Below are positions 16,967-25,469 of a DNA stretch of 64,000 nucleotides, in pieces. Made by a program: the position numbers and the translations under genes. A model generated the notes under the pieces. It did not search any database and was not told the DNA's origin. It saw nothing but the letters and a program-made list of their open reading frames with translations. This stretch comes from JAJDFU01 sp964641965 (lineage in GTDB: Bacteria; Bacteroidota; Bacteroidia; Chitinophagales; Saprospiraceae), in assembly GCA_964641965.1 (NCBI GenBank), contig CAZXLD010000006.1:62001-126000 (forward strand), read 5' to 3'. Numbering within the stretch: position 1 is the first letter of the stretch; each line of letters starts with the position of its first letter.

Positions 16967-17194
16967 AAGGCTAATTTAGGGTCAATAGCATGGTTTGGGT
17001 TTAGGGGGTTAGCTTTTTATTTAAATTGCAAAGCTTCAAGGAATTGGTGTTTTAAATCGCAAAGCAAAAGCAGATTCACGGGTAAAGATAATGGCCTGGA
17101 CGGATGTACAGGTCAGAGAAAAGGGCTTGAATAGGCTCAGCAGTAGGGGAGTCCTGTGGTTCACAGAATCACACTTATTTTTTATAACTATCTC
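16967..17194. other. Intergenic upstream of the ribosomal cluster
   Basis: Between the thioesterase and rpsL. It holds the leftward promoter region of the thioesterase gene and the strong rightward promoter described next. A 61-codon frame at 17091-17276 overlaps that promoter and is not called. Confidence 0.5.
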
Positions 17195-17225
17195 TTTGTC
17201 GGGGCAAGAAAAAGTGCTACCTTTG
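17195..17225 (+). promoter_or_regulatory. Consensus promoter of the str/S10 ribosomal cluster
   Basis: TTTG (17195-17198), a 19-base spacer, then TACCTTTG (17218-17225) match the Bacteroidota housekeeping promoter in both elements. Transcription would begin near 17232, leaving a leader of about 66 bases before rpsL. Confidence 0.8.
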
Positions 17226-17298
17226 CAATCGCTTTTGAGCGAGGTGGGCCCGCTTTTGATTGAAATGGCCCGTTAGATGATGATAAATTAAGCATTGT

Positions 17299-17670
17299 AT
17301 GCCTACTATTAATCAGTTGGTGCGCAAGGGTCGGAAAAAGGTTGTGACGAAGAGTAAATCTCGTGCGCTGGATGCGTGTCCGCAGAAGCGGGCAGTCTGC
17401 ACCCGGGTATATACGACGACGCCAAAGAAGCCGAATTCTGCTCTGCGCAAAGTAGCGAAGGTCCGCTTGACAAACGGGATTGAGGTTATTGCCTACATTC
17501 CTGGTGAGGGGCACAACCTTCAGGAACACTCTATTGTATTGGTTCGTGGAGGAAGGGTAAAAGATTTGCCTGGTGTGCGTTACACCATCGTTCGCGGTGC
17601 CCTGGATACGGCCGGTGTGAATGATCGGAAGCAAGCGCGTTCTCGCTACGGAACCAAAAGACCAAAATAA
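17299..17670 (+). CDS. rpsL: 30S ribosomal protein S12
   Basis: A 123-residue protein of the decoding centre. The conserved TTPKKPNSALRKVAKVRL segment with the PNSA loop, and RGGRVKDLPGVRYT, which carries the Asp that RimO methylthiolates, are intact. Lysines at the streptomycin-sensitive positions are present. First gene of the cluster, behind a consensus promoter; rpsG follows after 58 bases. Confidence 0.98.
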   Translation: MPTINQLVRKGRKKVVTKSKSRALDACPQKRAVCTRVYTTTPKKPNSALRKVAKVRLTNGIEVIAYIPGEGHNLQEHSIVLVRGGRVKDLPGVRYTIVRGALDTAGVNDRKQARSRYGTKRPK

Positions 17671-17728
17671 ATTACGTTTCGGTTTGTTGTGAACAGAAAA
17701 CACAAAAACCTTTGAAACCTCTAATTCG

Positions 17729-18196
17729 ATGAGAAAAAGAAAACCAAAATTAAGAGTACTGGCTCCGGATCCCCGTTACCAAGATCCATTGGTTACGAAT
17801 TTTGTGAATAACATGATGTTGCGGGGAAAGAAAGGTACAGCATACAGTATTTTTTACGATGCAATGGACAAAGTAAAAGATCGTACCGGCCAGGATGAAC
17901 ATGCGATTTGGAAGAAGGCGTTGAATAATGTGATGCCTCAGGTTGAGGTTCGCAGCCGTCGGGTAGGTGGTGCTACTTTTCAAATCCCTACAGAGATTCG
18001 CGCCAAGCGAAAGGTCTCGATCGGGATTAAATGGTTGATCAAATTTGCTCGCCAGCGAGCGGGTAAAGGAATGGCTGAAAAGCTAGCTGCCGAGATCATC
18101 GCAGCGAGCAAGGGCGAGGGAAATGCTGTGAAGCGAAAAGAGGATACACACCGTATGGCAGAGTCGAACCGGGCGTTTGCACACTTTAGGGTGTAA
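17729..18196 (+). CDS. rpsG: 30S ribosomal protein S7
   Basis: A 155-residue primary assembly protein of the 30S head. MRKRKPKLRVLAPDPRYQDP at the start, VEVRSRRVGGATFQIPTEIR in the middle and the helical C terminus with KRKEDTHRMAESNRAFAHFR are typical. It follows rpsL and precedes fusA, the usual str order. Confidence 0.98.
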   Translation: MRKRKPKLRVLAPDPRYQDPLVTNFVNNMMLRGKKGTAYSIFYDAMDKVKDRTGQDEHAIWKKALNNVMPQVEVRSRRVGGATFQIPTEIRAKRKVSIGIKWLIKFARQRAGKGMAEKLAAEIIAASKGEGNAVKRKEDTHRMAESNRAFAHFRV

Positions 18197-18234
18197 GTTT
18201 TAATCCATAATATCAAGAAAACCTCACAAACCGC

Positions 18235-18242
18235 AAAGGAGA
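18235..18242 (+). promoter_or_regulatory. Strong Shine-Dalgarno sequence of fusA
   Basis: AAAGGAGA ends six bases before the fusA ATG, an almost ideal Shine-Dalgarno. Most starts in this window have no such sequence, as expected for Bacteroidota, so this one stands out and may mark high-level translation. Confidence 0.55.
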
Positions 18243-18248
18243 TTTGCC

Positions 18249-20384
18249 ATGGCAAAAGATCTAACATTCACGAGAAATATTGGGATCGCTGCTCACATTG
18301 ACGCCGGTAAAACGACGACTACGGAGCGCATCCTATACTATACGGGTATCAGCCACAAAATTGGCGAGGTACACGATGGTGCTGCTACCATGGACTGGAT
18401 GGAGCAGGAACAGGAGCGTGGTATTACCATTACCTCCGCAGCCACCAAGACCTCCTGGCGCTGGTTGGACCAGGAATACTCGGTCAATATTATCGATACT
18501 CCTGGTCACGTTGACTTTACGGTAGAGGTGAACCGCTCGCTGCGAGTGTTGGATGGTTTGGTTTTCCTATTCTGCGCAGTTAGTGGCGTAGAGCCCCAAT
18601 CCGAAACCAACTGGCGATTAGCGGATAACTATAAAGTACCTAGAATTGGCTTTGTAAATAAAATGGACCGTTCCGGTGCAGACTTCTTTTCAGTGGTGCG
18701 AGACGTACAGGAGAAGTTGGGTTCTACCGCTATTCCACTTCAGGTACCCATTGGTGCTGAAGAGCGTTTTCGTGGGGTAGTGGATCTGATTTCCGGTGAG
18801 GCTCGTATTTGGAACGAGCACGACATGGGAATGACCTATGAAATAGAGGAAGTGCCTGCCGATTTAGAAGAAACTGTTGCCGAGTGGAGAGAGAAGTTGT
18901 TGGAAGCTGTTGCAGAATACGACGATACCCTTTTGGAAAAGTTCTTTGACGATCCGGAGACGATTTCAGAAGAGGAAATGCGCATGGCCATCCGTCAAGC
19001 GGTGATGGATCAGAAGTTCGTGCCGATGATGTGCGGGTCTGCTTTCAAGAATAAAGGTGTTCAAGCGGTTTTGGATGCGGCTTGTGCCTTTTTGCCTTCT
19101 CCATTGGATGTGGAAGCGATTACAGGTACCAATCCTGACTCGGGAGAAGAAGAAGAACGCCGGCCGGACACCAAAGAGCCTTTTTCTGCTTTGGCCTTTA
19201 AAATCGCGACCGACCCCTTTGTAGGTAGGTTGGCTTTCATGCGGGTATATTCAGGGGCGCTGGATGCAGGTTCTTACGTATTGAATACGCGTAGTGGAAA
19301 CAAGGAACGCATTTCCCGGATTTACCAGATGCATGCCAATAAACAAAATGCGATTGAGCGAGTTGAAGCAGGTGATATTGCGGCAGCAGTCGGATTTAAG
19401 GACATTCGTACCGGAGACACCCTTTCAGATCTGAAGGCTCCAATCGTATTGGAAAGTATGGTTTTCCCAGAGCCGGTGATCAGTATTGCCGTTGAACCAA
19501 AGTCTCAAAAAGACCTGGACAAACTGGGAATGGCCCTCGCCAAACTGGCTGAAGAAGATCCGACCTTCCGGGTACGCTTTGATGAAGATACCAACCAGAC
19601 GATTATCAGCGGGATGGGTGAATTGCACCTGGAGATTATTGTTGATCGCCTGCGCAGAGAGTTTAAGGTTGAATGTAATCAGGGTGCACCACAGGTGAAC
19701 TACAAAGAAGCACTTACTTCTACTGTAAGTCACCGCGAGCGCCTGAAGAAACAAACTGGTGGTTCAGGTTTGTTTGCAGATATGGAATTTGAACTTGGTC
19801 CTGCTGACGAGGAATTCCTGGAAAGTGAGGACTACAAGAATGGCAAGGAAAAGCTTCAGTTTGATTGGAAAATCGTTGGTGGAGCTATCGATAAAAACTA
19901 TATCAAGCCGATTCGCGATGGCTTCACTGCTATGATGTCAAATGGCGTGCTGGCTGGATATGGGATTGAAAGCATGAAGGTAAAGGTGTACGATGGATCG
20001 ATGCACGCGGTGGATTCCAAGCCTGTTGCTTTTGAATTATGTGCTAAGGATGGTTTCCGAGCGGCTGCGCCTAAGGCCAAGCCCGTGTTGCAGGAGCCCA
20101 TTATGAAATTGGAGATCATTACGCCTGAAGAGTACGTGGGATCTGTAATCGGTGACTTGAATCGCCGTCGTGGATTGCCCAAGGGACAAGAACCTCGCCA
20201 AGGTGGAGTCGTTTCCATTAAGGCAGATGTACCATTGTCAGAGATGTTTGGGTATGTAACCCAATTGCGGACGATCACTTCTGGCCGTGCCAACTCCACC
20301 ATGGAATTTTCGCACTATGCAAAAACTCCGGATGGTGTTGCCAAGGAAATCATTGAGAAGTCCAAAGGAGAAGTCAAGGTTTAA
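18249..20384 (+). CDS. fusA: Elongation factor G
   Basis: A 711-residue translocation GTPase. The G motifs are clear: AHIDAGKTTTTERIL (P loop), the switch regions around ERGITITSAA and DTPGHVDFT, NKMDRSGAD and GSAFKNKG. Domains II-V follow, with the domain IV region near GGAIDKNYIKPI and the C-terminal GRANSTMEFSHY. It is the third gene of the str unit. No tuf gene follows: the next gene is rpsJ, 88 bases later, with a large hairpin between them. Confidence 0.98.
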   Translation: MAKDLTFTRNIGIAAHIDAGKTTTTERILYYTGISHKIGEVHDGAATMDWMEQEQERGITITSAATKTSWRWLDQEYSVNIIDTPGHVDFTVEVNRSLRVLDGLVFLFCAVSGVEPQSETNWRLADNYKVPRIGFVNKMDRSGADFFSVVRDVQEKLGSTAIPLQVPIGAEERFRGVVDLISGEARIWNEHDMGMTYEIEEVPADLEETVAEWREKLLEAVAEYDDTLLEKFFDDPETISEEEMRMAIRQAVMDQKFVPMMCGSAFKNKGVQAVLDAACAFLPSPLDVEAITGTNPDSGEEEERRPDTKEPFSALAFKIATDPFVGRLAFMRVYSGALDAGSYVLNTRSGNKERISRIYQMHANKQNAIERVEAGDIAAAVGFKDIRTGDTLSDLKAPIVLESMVFPEPVISIAVEPKSQKDLDKLGMALAKLAEEDPTFRVRFDEDTNQTIISGMGELHLEIIVDRLRREFKVECNQGAPQVNYKEALTSTVSHRERLKKQTGGSGLFADMEFELGPADEEFLESEDYKNGKEKLQFDWKIVGGAIDKNYIKPIRDGFTAMMSNGVLAGYGIESMKVKVYDGSMHAVDSKPVAFELCAKDGFRAAAPKAKPVLQEPIMKLEIITPEEYVGSVIGDLNRRRGLPKGQEPRQGGVVSIKADVPLSEMFGYVTQLRTITSGRANSTMEFSHYAKTPDGVAKEIIEKSKGEVKV

Positions 20385-20396
20385 ATTAGTTCGGGC

Positions 20397-20439
20397 GGTT
20401 CGGCAAGGATCGTTGGATGCAGCGATGACTTGCCGAACC
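20397..20439 (+). promoter_or_regulatory. Large RNA hairpin between fusA and rpsJ
   Basis: Arms GGTTCGGCAAG and CTTGCCGAACC pair perfectly over 11 bp, and an inner GATCGTT/AGCGAT helix continues the stem. There is no T run directly after it, so it is better read as a processing, stability or attenuation element than as a full terminator. Confidence 0.6.
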
Positions 20440-20472
20440 AAATAGCCCTCATTTTTTGAAATAAGATCTGGC

Positions 20473-20781
20473 ATGAATCAGAAAATCAGAATCAAACTCC
20501 GCTCTTACGACCACAATTTGGTAGATAAGTCAACGGAGAAAATCGTTAAAACGGTCCGCAATAGTGGTGCTGTTGTAACTGGCCCGATTCCGCTGCCCAC
20601 AGAAAAGGAAGTCTTTACCGTGCTCCGTTCGCCGCACGTCAACAAGAAGTCCCGTGAGCAGTTTCAGTTGCGCACCCACAAGCGTCTGATTGAAATTTAT
20701 ACCCCCACCCAAAAGACAGTAGATGCACTGTCAAAACTGGAATTGCCCAGCGGTGTGGACATACAAGTGAAGTTGACGTAG
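20473..20781 (+). CDS. rpsJ: 30S ribosomal protein S10
   Basis: A 102-residue protein, first gene of the S10 group. IRIKLRSYDHNLVDKSTEKI, GPIPLPTEKEVFTVLRSPHV and the C-terminal SGVDIQVKLT are hallmark segments. S10 is also the NusE antitermination partner. It sits between two structured intergenic stretches. Confidence 0.98.
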   Translation: MNQKIRIKLRSYDHNLVDKSTEKIVKTVRNSGAVVTGPIPLPTEKEVFTVLRSPHVNKKSREQFQLRTHKRLIEIYTPTQKTVDALSKLELPSGVDIQVKLT

Positions 20782-20802
20782 AGAATTATTGAATTTATAA
20801 AC

Positions 20803-20841
20803 AGCGAACGCAGGCAGATACATTTTGCCGCTGGATTCGCT
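20803..20841 (+). promoter_or_regulatory. Stem-loop in the rpsJ-rplC intergenic region
   Basis: Outer arms AGCGAA/TTCGCT and inner arms GGCA/TGCC form a two-part stem in the 111-base gap before rplC. Possible regulatory or processing element; weak by itself. Confidence 0.35.
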
Positions 20842-20853
20842 TAAGGCATACGA

Positions 20854-20877
20854 CCGGTCAGCCATTTGGCCTACCGG
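20854..20877 (+). promoter_or_regulatory. Second stem-loop just before rplC
   Basis: Arms CCGGT/ACCGG with an inner GCC/GGC pair, ending 15 bases before the rplC start codon, so it could influence translation initiation. Confidence 0.35.
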
Positions 20878-20892
20878 ACAAACCTTTGATCG

Positions 20893-21519
20893 ATGAACGG
20901 ATTAATAGGTAAGAAGATTGGAATGACCAGCATTTTTGACGATGCAGGTCGCAATGTGGCTTGTACCGTTATTGAGGCAGGCCCATGTGTTGTTACTCAA
21001 GTCAAAACGGAAGAGTCTGACGGCTACGAAGCCATTCAGATGGGTTTTGGTGAGGCCAAAACCAAAAACACTTCAAAGGCCCTGGTTGGGCATTTCGATA
21101 GAGCCAAGACTGGACCCAAGCATCGAGTTGTCGAATTTCGAGCGTTTGATGCTACCGAAAAAGCACTAGGTGATCTGATTACGGTGGACGAGGTGTTCAT
21201 CGAAGGGGAGATGATCAGCGCTATCGGAACCTCTAAAGGGAAAGGCTTTCAGGGTGTTGTGAAACGTCATGGTTTCCGCGGGGTAAATGATGCCACCCAC
21301 GGTCAGCACAACCGTCAGCGTGCTCCGGGTTCGATTGGGGCAGCTTCCACGCCTTCTAAGGTAGTCAAAGGCTTGCGCATGGCAGGACGGGACGGAGGCC
21401 GGCAGGTAAACGTGAAGAACCTGCAAGTGCTAAAAATATTCCCTGAAAAAAATCTAATCCTCGTGAAAGGAGCAGTGCCCGGACATAAGGGGGCTTATGT
21501 TGTACTGGCCAAAAATTAG
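20893..21519 (+). CDS. rplC: 50S ribosomal protein L3
   Basis: A 208-residue early assembly protein of the 50S subunit. MNGLIGKKIGMTSIFDDAGR at the N terminus, GKGFQGVVKRHGFRGVNDAT and the GSIGAASTPSKVVKGLRMAG loop that reaches toward the peptidyl-transferase centre are all present. The Gln in the loop (GHN/GQHN region) that PrmB methylates is within THGQHNRQRAPG. Confidence 0.98.
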   Translation: MNGLIGKKIGMTSIFDDAGRNVACTVIEAGPCVVTQVKTEESDGYEAIQMGFGEAKTKNTSKALVGHFDRAKTGPKHRVVEFRAFDATEKALGDLITVDEVFIEGEMISAIGTSKGKGFQGVVKRHGFRGVNDATHGQHNRQRAPGSIGAASTPSKVVKGLRMAGRDGGRQVNVKNLQVLKIFPEKNLILVKGAVPGHKGAYVVLAKN

Positions 21520-21557
21520 GTATTCAGGTTGCTCTGGAGCAGCCACTCAAACTTAAC

Positions 21558-22184
21558 GTGATGAAACTGGAAGTAGTCAATATACAAGGGGAGAAAACGG
21601 GACGCAATGTCGATCTGCCTGATACTATTTTTGGAGTTGAGCCCAATGAACATGCTATTTACCTGGCTGTAAAACAGTATTTGGCGAATCAGCGTCAAGG
21701 CACGCATGCTTCTAAGGAACGTGGAGATGTAGCCGGTTCTACCCGGAAACTGAAGCGTCAAAAGGGTACTGGTACGGCCCGTGCCGGAGACATTAAAAAC
21801 CCTGTATTTCGCGGAGGGGGACGCATTTTCGGCCCTCGCCCTAGAAAGTATACGGTCCGGCTTAATAAAAAGGTAAAGCGTTTGGCCAGGGCTTCTGCAC
21901 TAAGTGCAAAAGCCAAGGAAGGAAAGATCATGGTGGTAGAAGATTTTTCTTTTGATGCGCCAAAAACCAAGGAATACGTCAATATCCTGAGTAGCCTGGC
22001 ACAGAATCAGAATAAAACCCTGCTGGTTACGCCGGATTTTGAAAAAGAAGTAATGCTTTCGAGCAGGAACTTGCCCAATTCCAGTGTAGTTCGGGCAGCC
22101 GATCTGAATGTGTACGATGTGATGAAAGCCCATACGTTGTTAATCAACGAAGGGGCCGTGGACAAGATCAAGGAAATATTATAA
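21558..22184 (+). CDS. rplD: 50S ribosomal protein L4
   Basis: A 208-residue protein of the exit tunnel. The extended loop RKLKRQKGTGTARAGDIKNP with FRGGGRIFGPRPR is intact, the region where macrolide-resistance changes occur in other species. In E. coli L4 represses the S10 operon; whether that holds here is unknown, though the leaders upstream are structured. Confidence 0.97.
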   Translation: MMKLEVVNIQGEKTGRNVDLPDTIFGVEPNEHAIYLAVKQYLANQRQGTHASKERGDVAGSTRKLKRQKGTGTARAGDIKNPVFRGGGRIFGPRPRKYTVRLNKKVKRLARASALSAKAKEGKIMVVEDFSFDAPKTKEYVNILSSLAQNQNKTLLVTPDFEKEVMLSSRNLPNSSVVRAADLNVYDVMKAHTLLINEGAVDKIKEIL

Positions 22185-22225
22185 AACGAAAGCCGCTGGA
22201 TGCGGATGGTGAAATAAGCATAATC

Positions 22226-22522
22226 ATGGCCAGAACGATATTAGTCAGACCGGTTATCACAGAAAAAGCAGAAGGGCTTTCAGAAGGACTCAATAAGTAC
22301 ACCTTCATTGTAGATAAGAAGGCCAATAAAGTGGAGATTAAGAAAGCCATTGAGAAAATGTACAACGTGGGAGTGGCGGAAGTAAACACGATGATTATGC
22401 CGGCCAAGCAGGTTACCCGCAATACACGTTCCGGCGTTTTGAAGGGTAGCAAACCAGCCTTCAAGAAAGCAGTTGTTACCCTGGTGGACGGAGAAGAGAT
22501 CGATTTCTTTGGCGATATATAA
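22226..22522 (+). CDS. rplW: 50S ribosomal protein L23
   Basis: A 98-residue tunnel-exit protein, docking site for trigger factor and SRP. VRPVITEKAEGLSEGLNKYT and VDKKANKVEIKKAIEKMYNV are typical. It lies between rplD and rplB in the usual order. Confidence 0.97.
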   Translation: MARTILVRPVITEKAEGLSEGLNKYTFIVDKKANKVEIKKAIEKMYNVGVAEVNTMIMPAKQVTRNTRSGVLKGSKPAFKKAVVTLVDGEEIDFFGDI

Positions 22523-22584
22523 TCGAATGAAATAATGGTGGCTGGAGCCTTGGGTTTCGAGCTGCAGTGAAAAATTGCGATACG

Positions 22585-23418
22585 ATGTCAGTTAAAAAAT
22601 ACAGTCCGGTTAGTCCTGGTACGCGATTCAGAGTCGGAAACAGCTTCTCTGAGATTACGACCAGCAAGCCTGAGAAAAGCCTGTTGGCTCCTTTGAAAAA
22701 ATCCGGAGGACGTAACGCAGAGGGCCATCGTACTGCTCGATATCGAGGAGGTGGACACAAGCGGAGGTACCGGATCATCGATTTCAAGCGGAATAAGGAT
22801 GGTGTAAAAGCTACAGTTAAATCTATCGAATACGACCCGAACAGAACTGCTTTCATTGCGCTGTTAGAGTATGCCGATGGCGAAAAGCGGTACATTTTGG
22901 CACCTGAAGGGCTGAAAGTAGGTACGGAAATCGAGTCAGGTGAGCAGGCAAGCCCAAATGTGGGAAATACGCTTTTTCTAAGCAAAATACCTTTGGGTGC
23001 AACTATTCATGCGATTGAACTGAATCCAGGTAAAGGTGCGTCCATGGCAAGAAGTGCAGGTACTTATGCTGTACTGATGGGACGGGAAGGTAAATACGCG
23101 ATTGTCAAGCTTCCTTCTGGAGAAGTTCGTCGGGTATTGCAAACCTGCCGGGCTACAATCGGAACTACTTCCAATCCGGATCACGGATTGCAGGTGCTGG
23201 GAAAAGCTGGACGGAAACGCTGGTTGGGAAGGCGTCCACGGACTAGAGGGGTAGCGATGAACCCGGTCGATCACCCTATGGGTGGTGGTGAAGGACGAGC
23301 TTCCGGAGGTCATCCGCGTTCGCGCAACGGTAAAATGGCAAAAGGTGCCAAGACCCGGAATAAGAAAAAGGCTAGCGAAAAACTGATTGTTTCGCGCCCT
23401 AAAAAACGGAACAAATAA
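22585..23418 (+). CDS. rplB: 50S ribosomal protein L2
   Basis: A 277-residue protein of the subunit interface and peptidyl-transferase region. I use the ATG at 22585 (MSVKKYSPVSPGTRFRVG) instead of the earlier frame start at 22567. GGRNAEGHRTARYRGGGHKR, then the C-terminal RGVAMNPVDHPMGGGEGRAS with its conserved His, is the family signature. Confidence 0.98.
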   Translation: MSVKKYSPVSPGTRFRVGNSFSEITTSKPEKSLLAPLKKSGGRNAEGHRTARYRGGGHKRRYRIIDFKRNKDGVKATVKSIEYDPNRTAFIALLEYADGEKRYILAPEGLKVGTEIESGEQASPNVGNTLFLSKIPLGATIHAIELNPGKGASMARSAGTYAVLMGREGKYAIVKLPSGEVRRVLQTCRATIGTTSNPDHGLQVLGKAGRKRWLGRRPRTRGVAMNPVDHPMGGGEGRASGGHPRSRNGKMAKGAKTRNKKKASEKLIVSRPKKRNK

Positions 23419-23463
23419 AATAATGTCAGCCTCCGCTGGGGGGGTGTTCAAACGGATAAGAAC

Positions 23464-23733
23464 ATGGCAAGATCAATTAAGAAAGGACCTTATGTTTTCC
23501 ACAAGCTGATGGATAAGGTGCTTGCAGCGAAAGAATCCAAAAAGAAGACCGTGATCAAAACTTGGTCTCGTTCTTCTATGATTATTCCGGATATGGTAGG
23601 GGAGACCATTGCTGTACATAATGGGAAGTCCTTTATACCGGTTTTTGTCACTGAAAACATGGTTGGGCACAAGTTGGGCGAGTTTGCGCCAACTCGTACT
23701 TACAAGGGACACTCCGGAAACCGTAAGAAATAA
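23464..23733 (+). CDS. rpsS: 30S ribosomal protein S19
   Basis: An 89-residue 30S head protein. MARSIKKGPYVFHKLMDKVL, IIPDMVGETIAVHNGKSFIP and GEFAPTRTYKGHSG are typical. Its length and place between rplB and rplV are standard. Confidence 0.98.
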   Translation: MARSIKKGPYVFHKLMDKVLAAKESKKKTVIKTWSRSSMIIPDMVGETIAVHNGKSFIPVFVTENMVGHKLGEFAPTRTYKGHSGNRKK

Positions 23734-23774
23734 GTTAAGCCACTTGCCAATCCGTAGCTGAAAAACAAGAGGAA

Positions 23775-24167
23775 ATGGAAGCAGTTGCCAAGCTCAAGAA
23801 CATACCGATGTCTGCCAGGAAAATGAGGCTGGTAGTCAACAATGTGCGTGGAAAAGGGGTTGAAGAAGCCCTTGATATTTTGAGGTTCACCAAAAAAGAA
23901 GGTGCGCTGTGGTTGGAAAAGGCGCTACTTTCTGCCGTTTCCAATTGGGAGAACAAGACGGACGGAACCGGTAGTGCGGATGAGTTCGATCTTTATGTAA
24001 AGACGATCTTTTCCGATGATGGGTTTATGTTGAAGCGATTTCGGCCCGCTCCGCATGGAAGAGCGCACCGGATAAGGAAGCGGACCAACCACCTGACTGT
24101 GGTGGTTGAAAACCGCAAGCCGCTCCCTGAAGTGGAGGCCGCCGATACAGTTGGTGAAGAAGAGTAA
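23775..24167 (+). CDS. rplV: 50S ribosomal protein L22
   Basis: A 130-residue tunnel protein. MEAVAKLKNIPMSARKMRLV and the tunnel hairpin FRPAPHGRAHRIRKRTNHLT are clear. It has a short acidic C-terminal extension (VEAADTVGEEE) beyond the usual 110 residues, as in many Bacteroidota. Confidence 0.97.
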   Translation: MEAVAKLKNIPMSARKMRLVVNNVRGKGVEEALDILRFTKKEGALWLEKALLSAVSNWENKTDGTGSADEFDLYVKTIFSDDGFMLKRFRPAPHGRAHRIRKRTNHLTVVVENRKPLPEVEAADTVGEEE

Positions 24168-24197
24168 TTGAATTTAGATCATTACACCATATAACAA

Positions 24198-24929
24198 ATG
24201 GGTCAGAAGACAAATCCGATTGGTAATCGCCTGGGCATCATAAAAGGTTGGGATTCCAACTGGTATGCCGGTAAGGACTACGGGGATAAAGTTGTGGAGG
24301 ATGAAAAAATCCGAAACTATTTGAACGCCCGTATCCAAAAAGGGGGGATTGCCAGAATTATCATTGAGCGGACCCTGAAGCGGATCACCGTTACCATCCA
24401 TACATCCCGCCCCGGTATCATCATCGGTAAAGGAGGTCAGGAGGTGGACCGAATCCGGGAAGAGCTCAAAAAGTTGACCGACAAAGATGTTCAGATCAAC
24501 ATTGTAGAGATACGTAAACCTGAATTGGATGCCGCTATTGTCGGTGAATCCATTGCCAAGCAATTGGAAGCACGGATCAACTATCGTCGAGCCATTAAAA
24601 TGGCTATCCAATCTACGATGCGGGCAGGAGCAGAAGGCATTAAAGTTCGGATTGCCGGTCGTCTGAATGGTGCTGATATGGCCCGGACAGAGGAATACAA
24701 GGAAGGTCGCACCCCCTTGCATACATTCCGGGCAGATATTGATTATTCATTGAAAGAGGCCCAGACCATTTATGGTAAGATTGGCATTAAGGTGTGGATC
24801 TGTAAGGGAGAAGTGTTGGGTAAGCGTGACTTATCGCCACACGTAGGCGTCCAAAAGAAGGAGAAAGGAGGCCGGGACGGAGATCGCAGAGGAGGCCGTC
24901 GAGGGGGAAGAAATAACCGTCGCAACTAG
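24198..24929 (+). CDS. rpsC: 30S ribosomal protein S3
   Basis: A 243-residue protein at the mRNA entry tunnel. MGQKTNPIGNRLGIIKGWDS, the KH-domain GRPGIIIGKGGQ-type motif (TSRPGIIIGKGGQEVDRIRE) and the C-terminal domain are present, followed by a basic Gly/Arg-rich tail (RGGRRGGRNNRRN). It is followed by an unusually long 89-base gap before rplP. Confidence 0.98.
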   Translation: MGQKTNPIGNRLGIIKGWDSNWYAGKDYGDKVVEDEKIRNYLNARIQKGGIARIIIERTLKRITVTIHTSRPGIIIGKGGQEVDRIREELKKLTDKDVQINIVEIRKPELDAAIVGESIAKQLEARINYRRAIKMAIQSTMRAGAEGIKVRIAGRLNGADMARTEEYKEGRTPLHTFRADIDYSLKEAQTIYGKIGIKVWICKGEVLGKRDLSPHVGVQKKEKGGRDGDRRGGRRGGRNNRRN

Positions 24930-24949
24930 AGATTTTAACAATATTTCCT

Positions 24950-24957
24950 TACCTTTG
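24950..24957 (+). promoter_or_regulatory. Possible internal promoter -7 element before rplP
   Basis: TACCTTTG, identical to the -7 element before rpsL, lies in the rpsC-rplP gap, 61 bases before the rplP start. No TTG is at the 19-base spacing, so this is a weak call. Confidence 0.35.
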
Positions 24958-25018
24958 CCGAACTTTTGCAAAAAACAATCCTCGGTAAAGCAGGGGAGCT
25001 GTAAAAAAGCGTTCAGAA

Positions 25019-25438
25019 ATGTTACAGCCAAAACGTACGAAATACCGCAAACAGCAGAAAGGACGGATCAAGGGGCTTGCCTGGAAAGGAAGTTCAGTTT
25101 CGTTTGGATCTTTTGGTTTAAAATCCATGGAAAGCGGGCGGATTACCAACCGTCAGATTGAAGCGGCTCGTATTGCAATGACGCGTTACATGAAGCGGGA
25201 GGGAAAGGTTTGGATTCGGATTTTTCCGGATAAGCCGATTACAGCGAAGCCCCAGGAAGTGCGGATGGGTAAGGGAAAAGGTGCCCTCGATCATTGGGTA
25301 GCTGTAGTAAAGCCCGGCACCATCATGTTTGAATTGGATGGTGTACCTATGGAAGTCGCCCATGAGGCATTGCGATTGGCTGCACAAAAACTGCCCGTCT
25401 CAACAAAAACGGTCGTTCGTCCTGATTATCAAGGATAA
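25019..25438 (+). CDS. rplP: 50S ribosomal protein L16
   Basis: A 139-residue protein near the A-site tRNA. MLQPKRTKYRKQQKGRIKGL, VWIRIFPDKPITAKPQEVRM and GKGKGALDHWVAVVKPGTIM are diagnostic. The ATG at 25019 gives the standard length. Confidence 0.98.
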   Translation: MLQPKRTKYRKQQKGRIKGLAWKGSSVSFGSFGLKSMESGRITNRQIEAARIAMTRYMKREGKVWIRIFPDKPITAKPQEVRMGKGKGALDHWVAVVKPGTIMFELDGVPMEVAHEALRLAAQKLPVSTKTVVRPDYQG

Positions 25439-25469
25439 GCAGGGTCTTTGACAATATAATTGATAGATC

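Noticed and set aside
17091..17276. 61-codon frame before rpsL
   Set aside because: It overlaps the consensus promoter of the ribosomal cluster and has no protein features.
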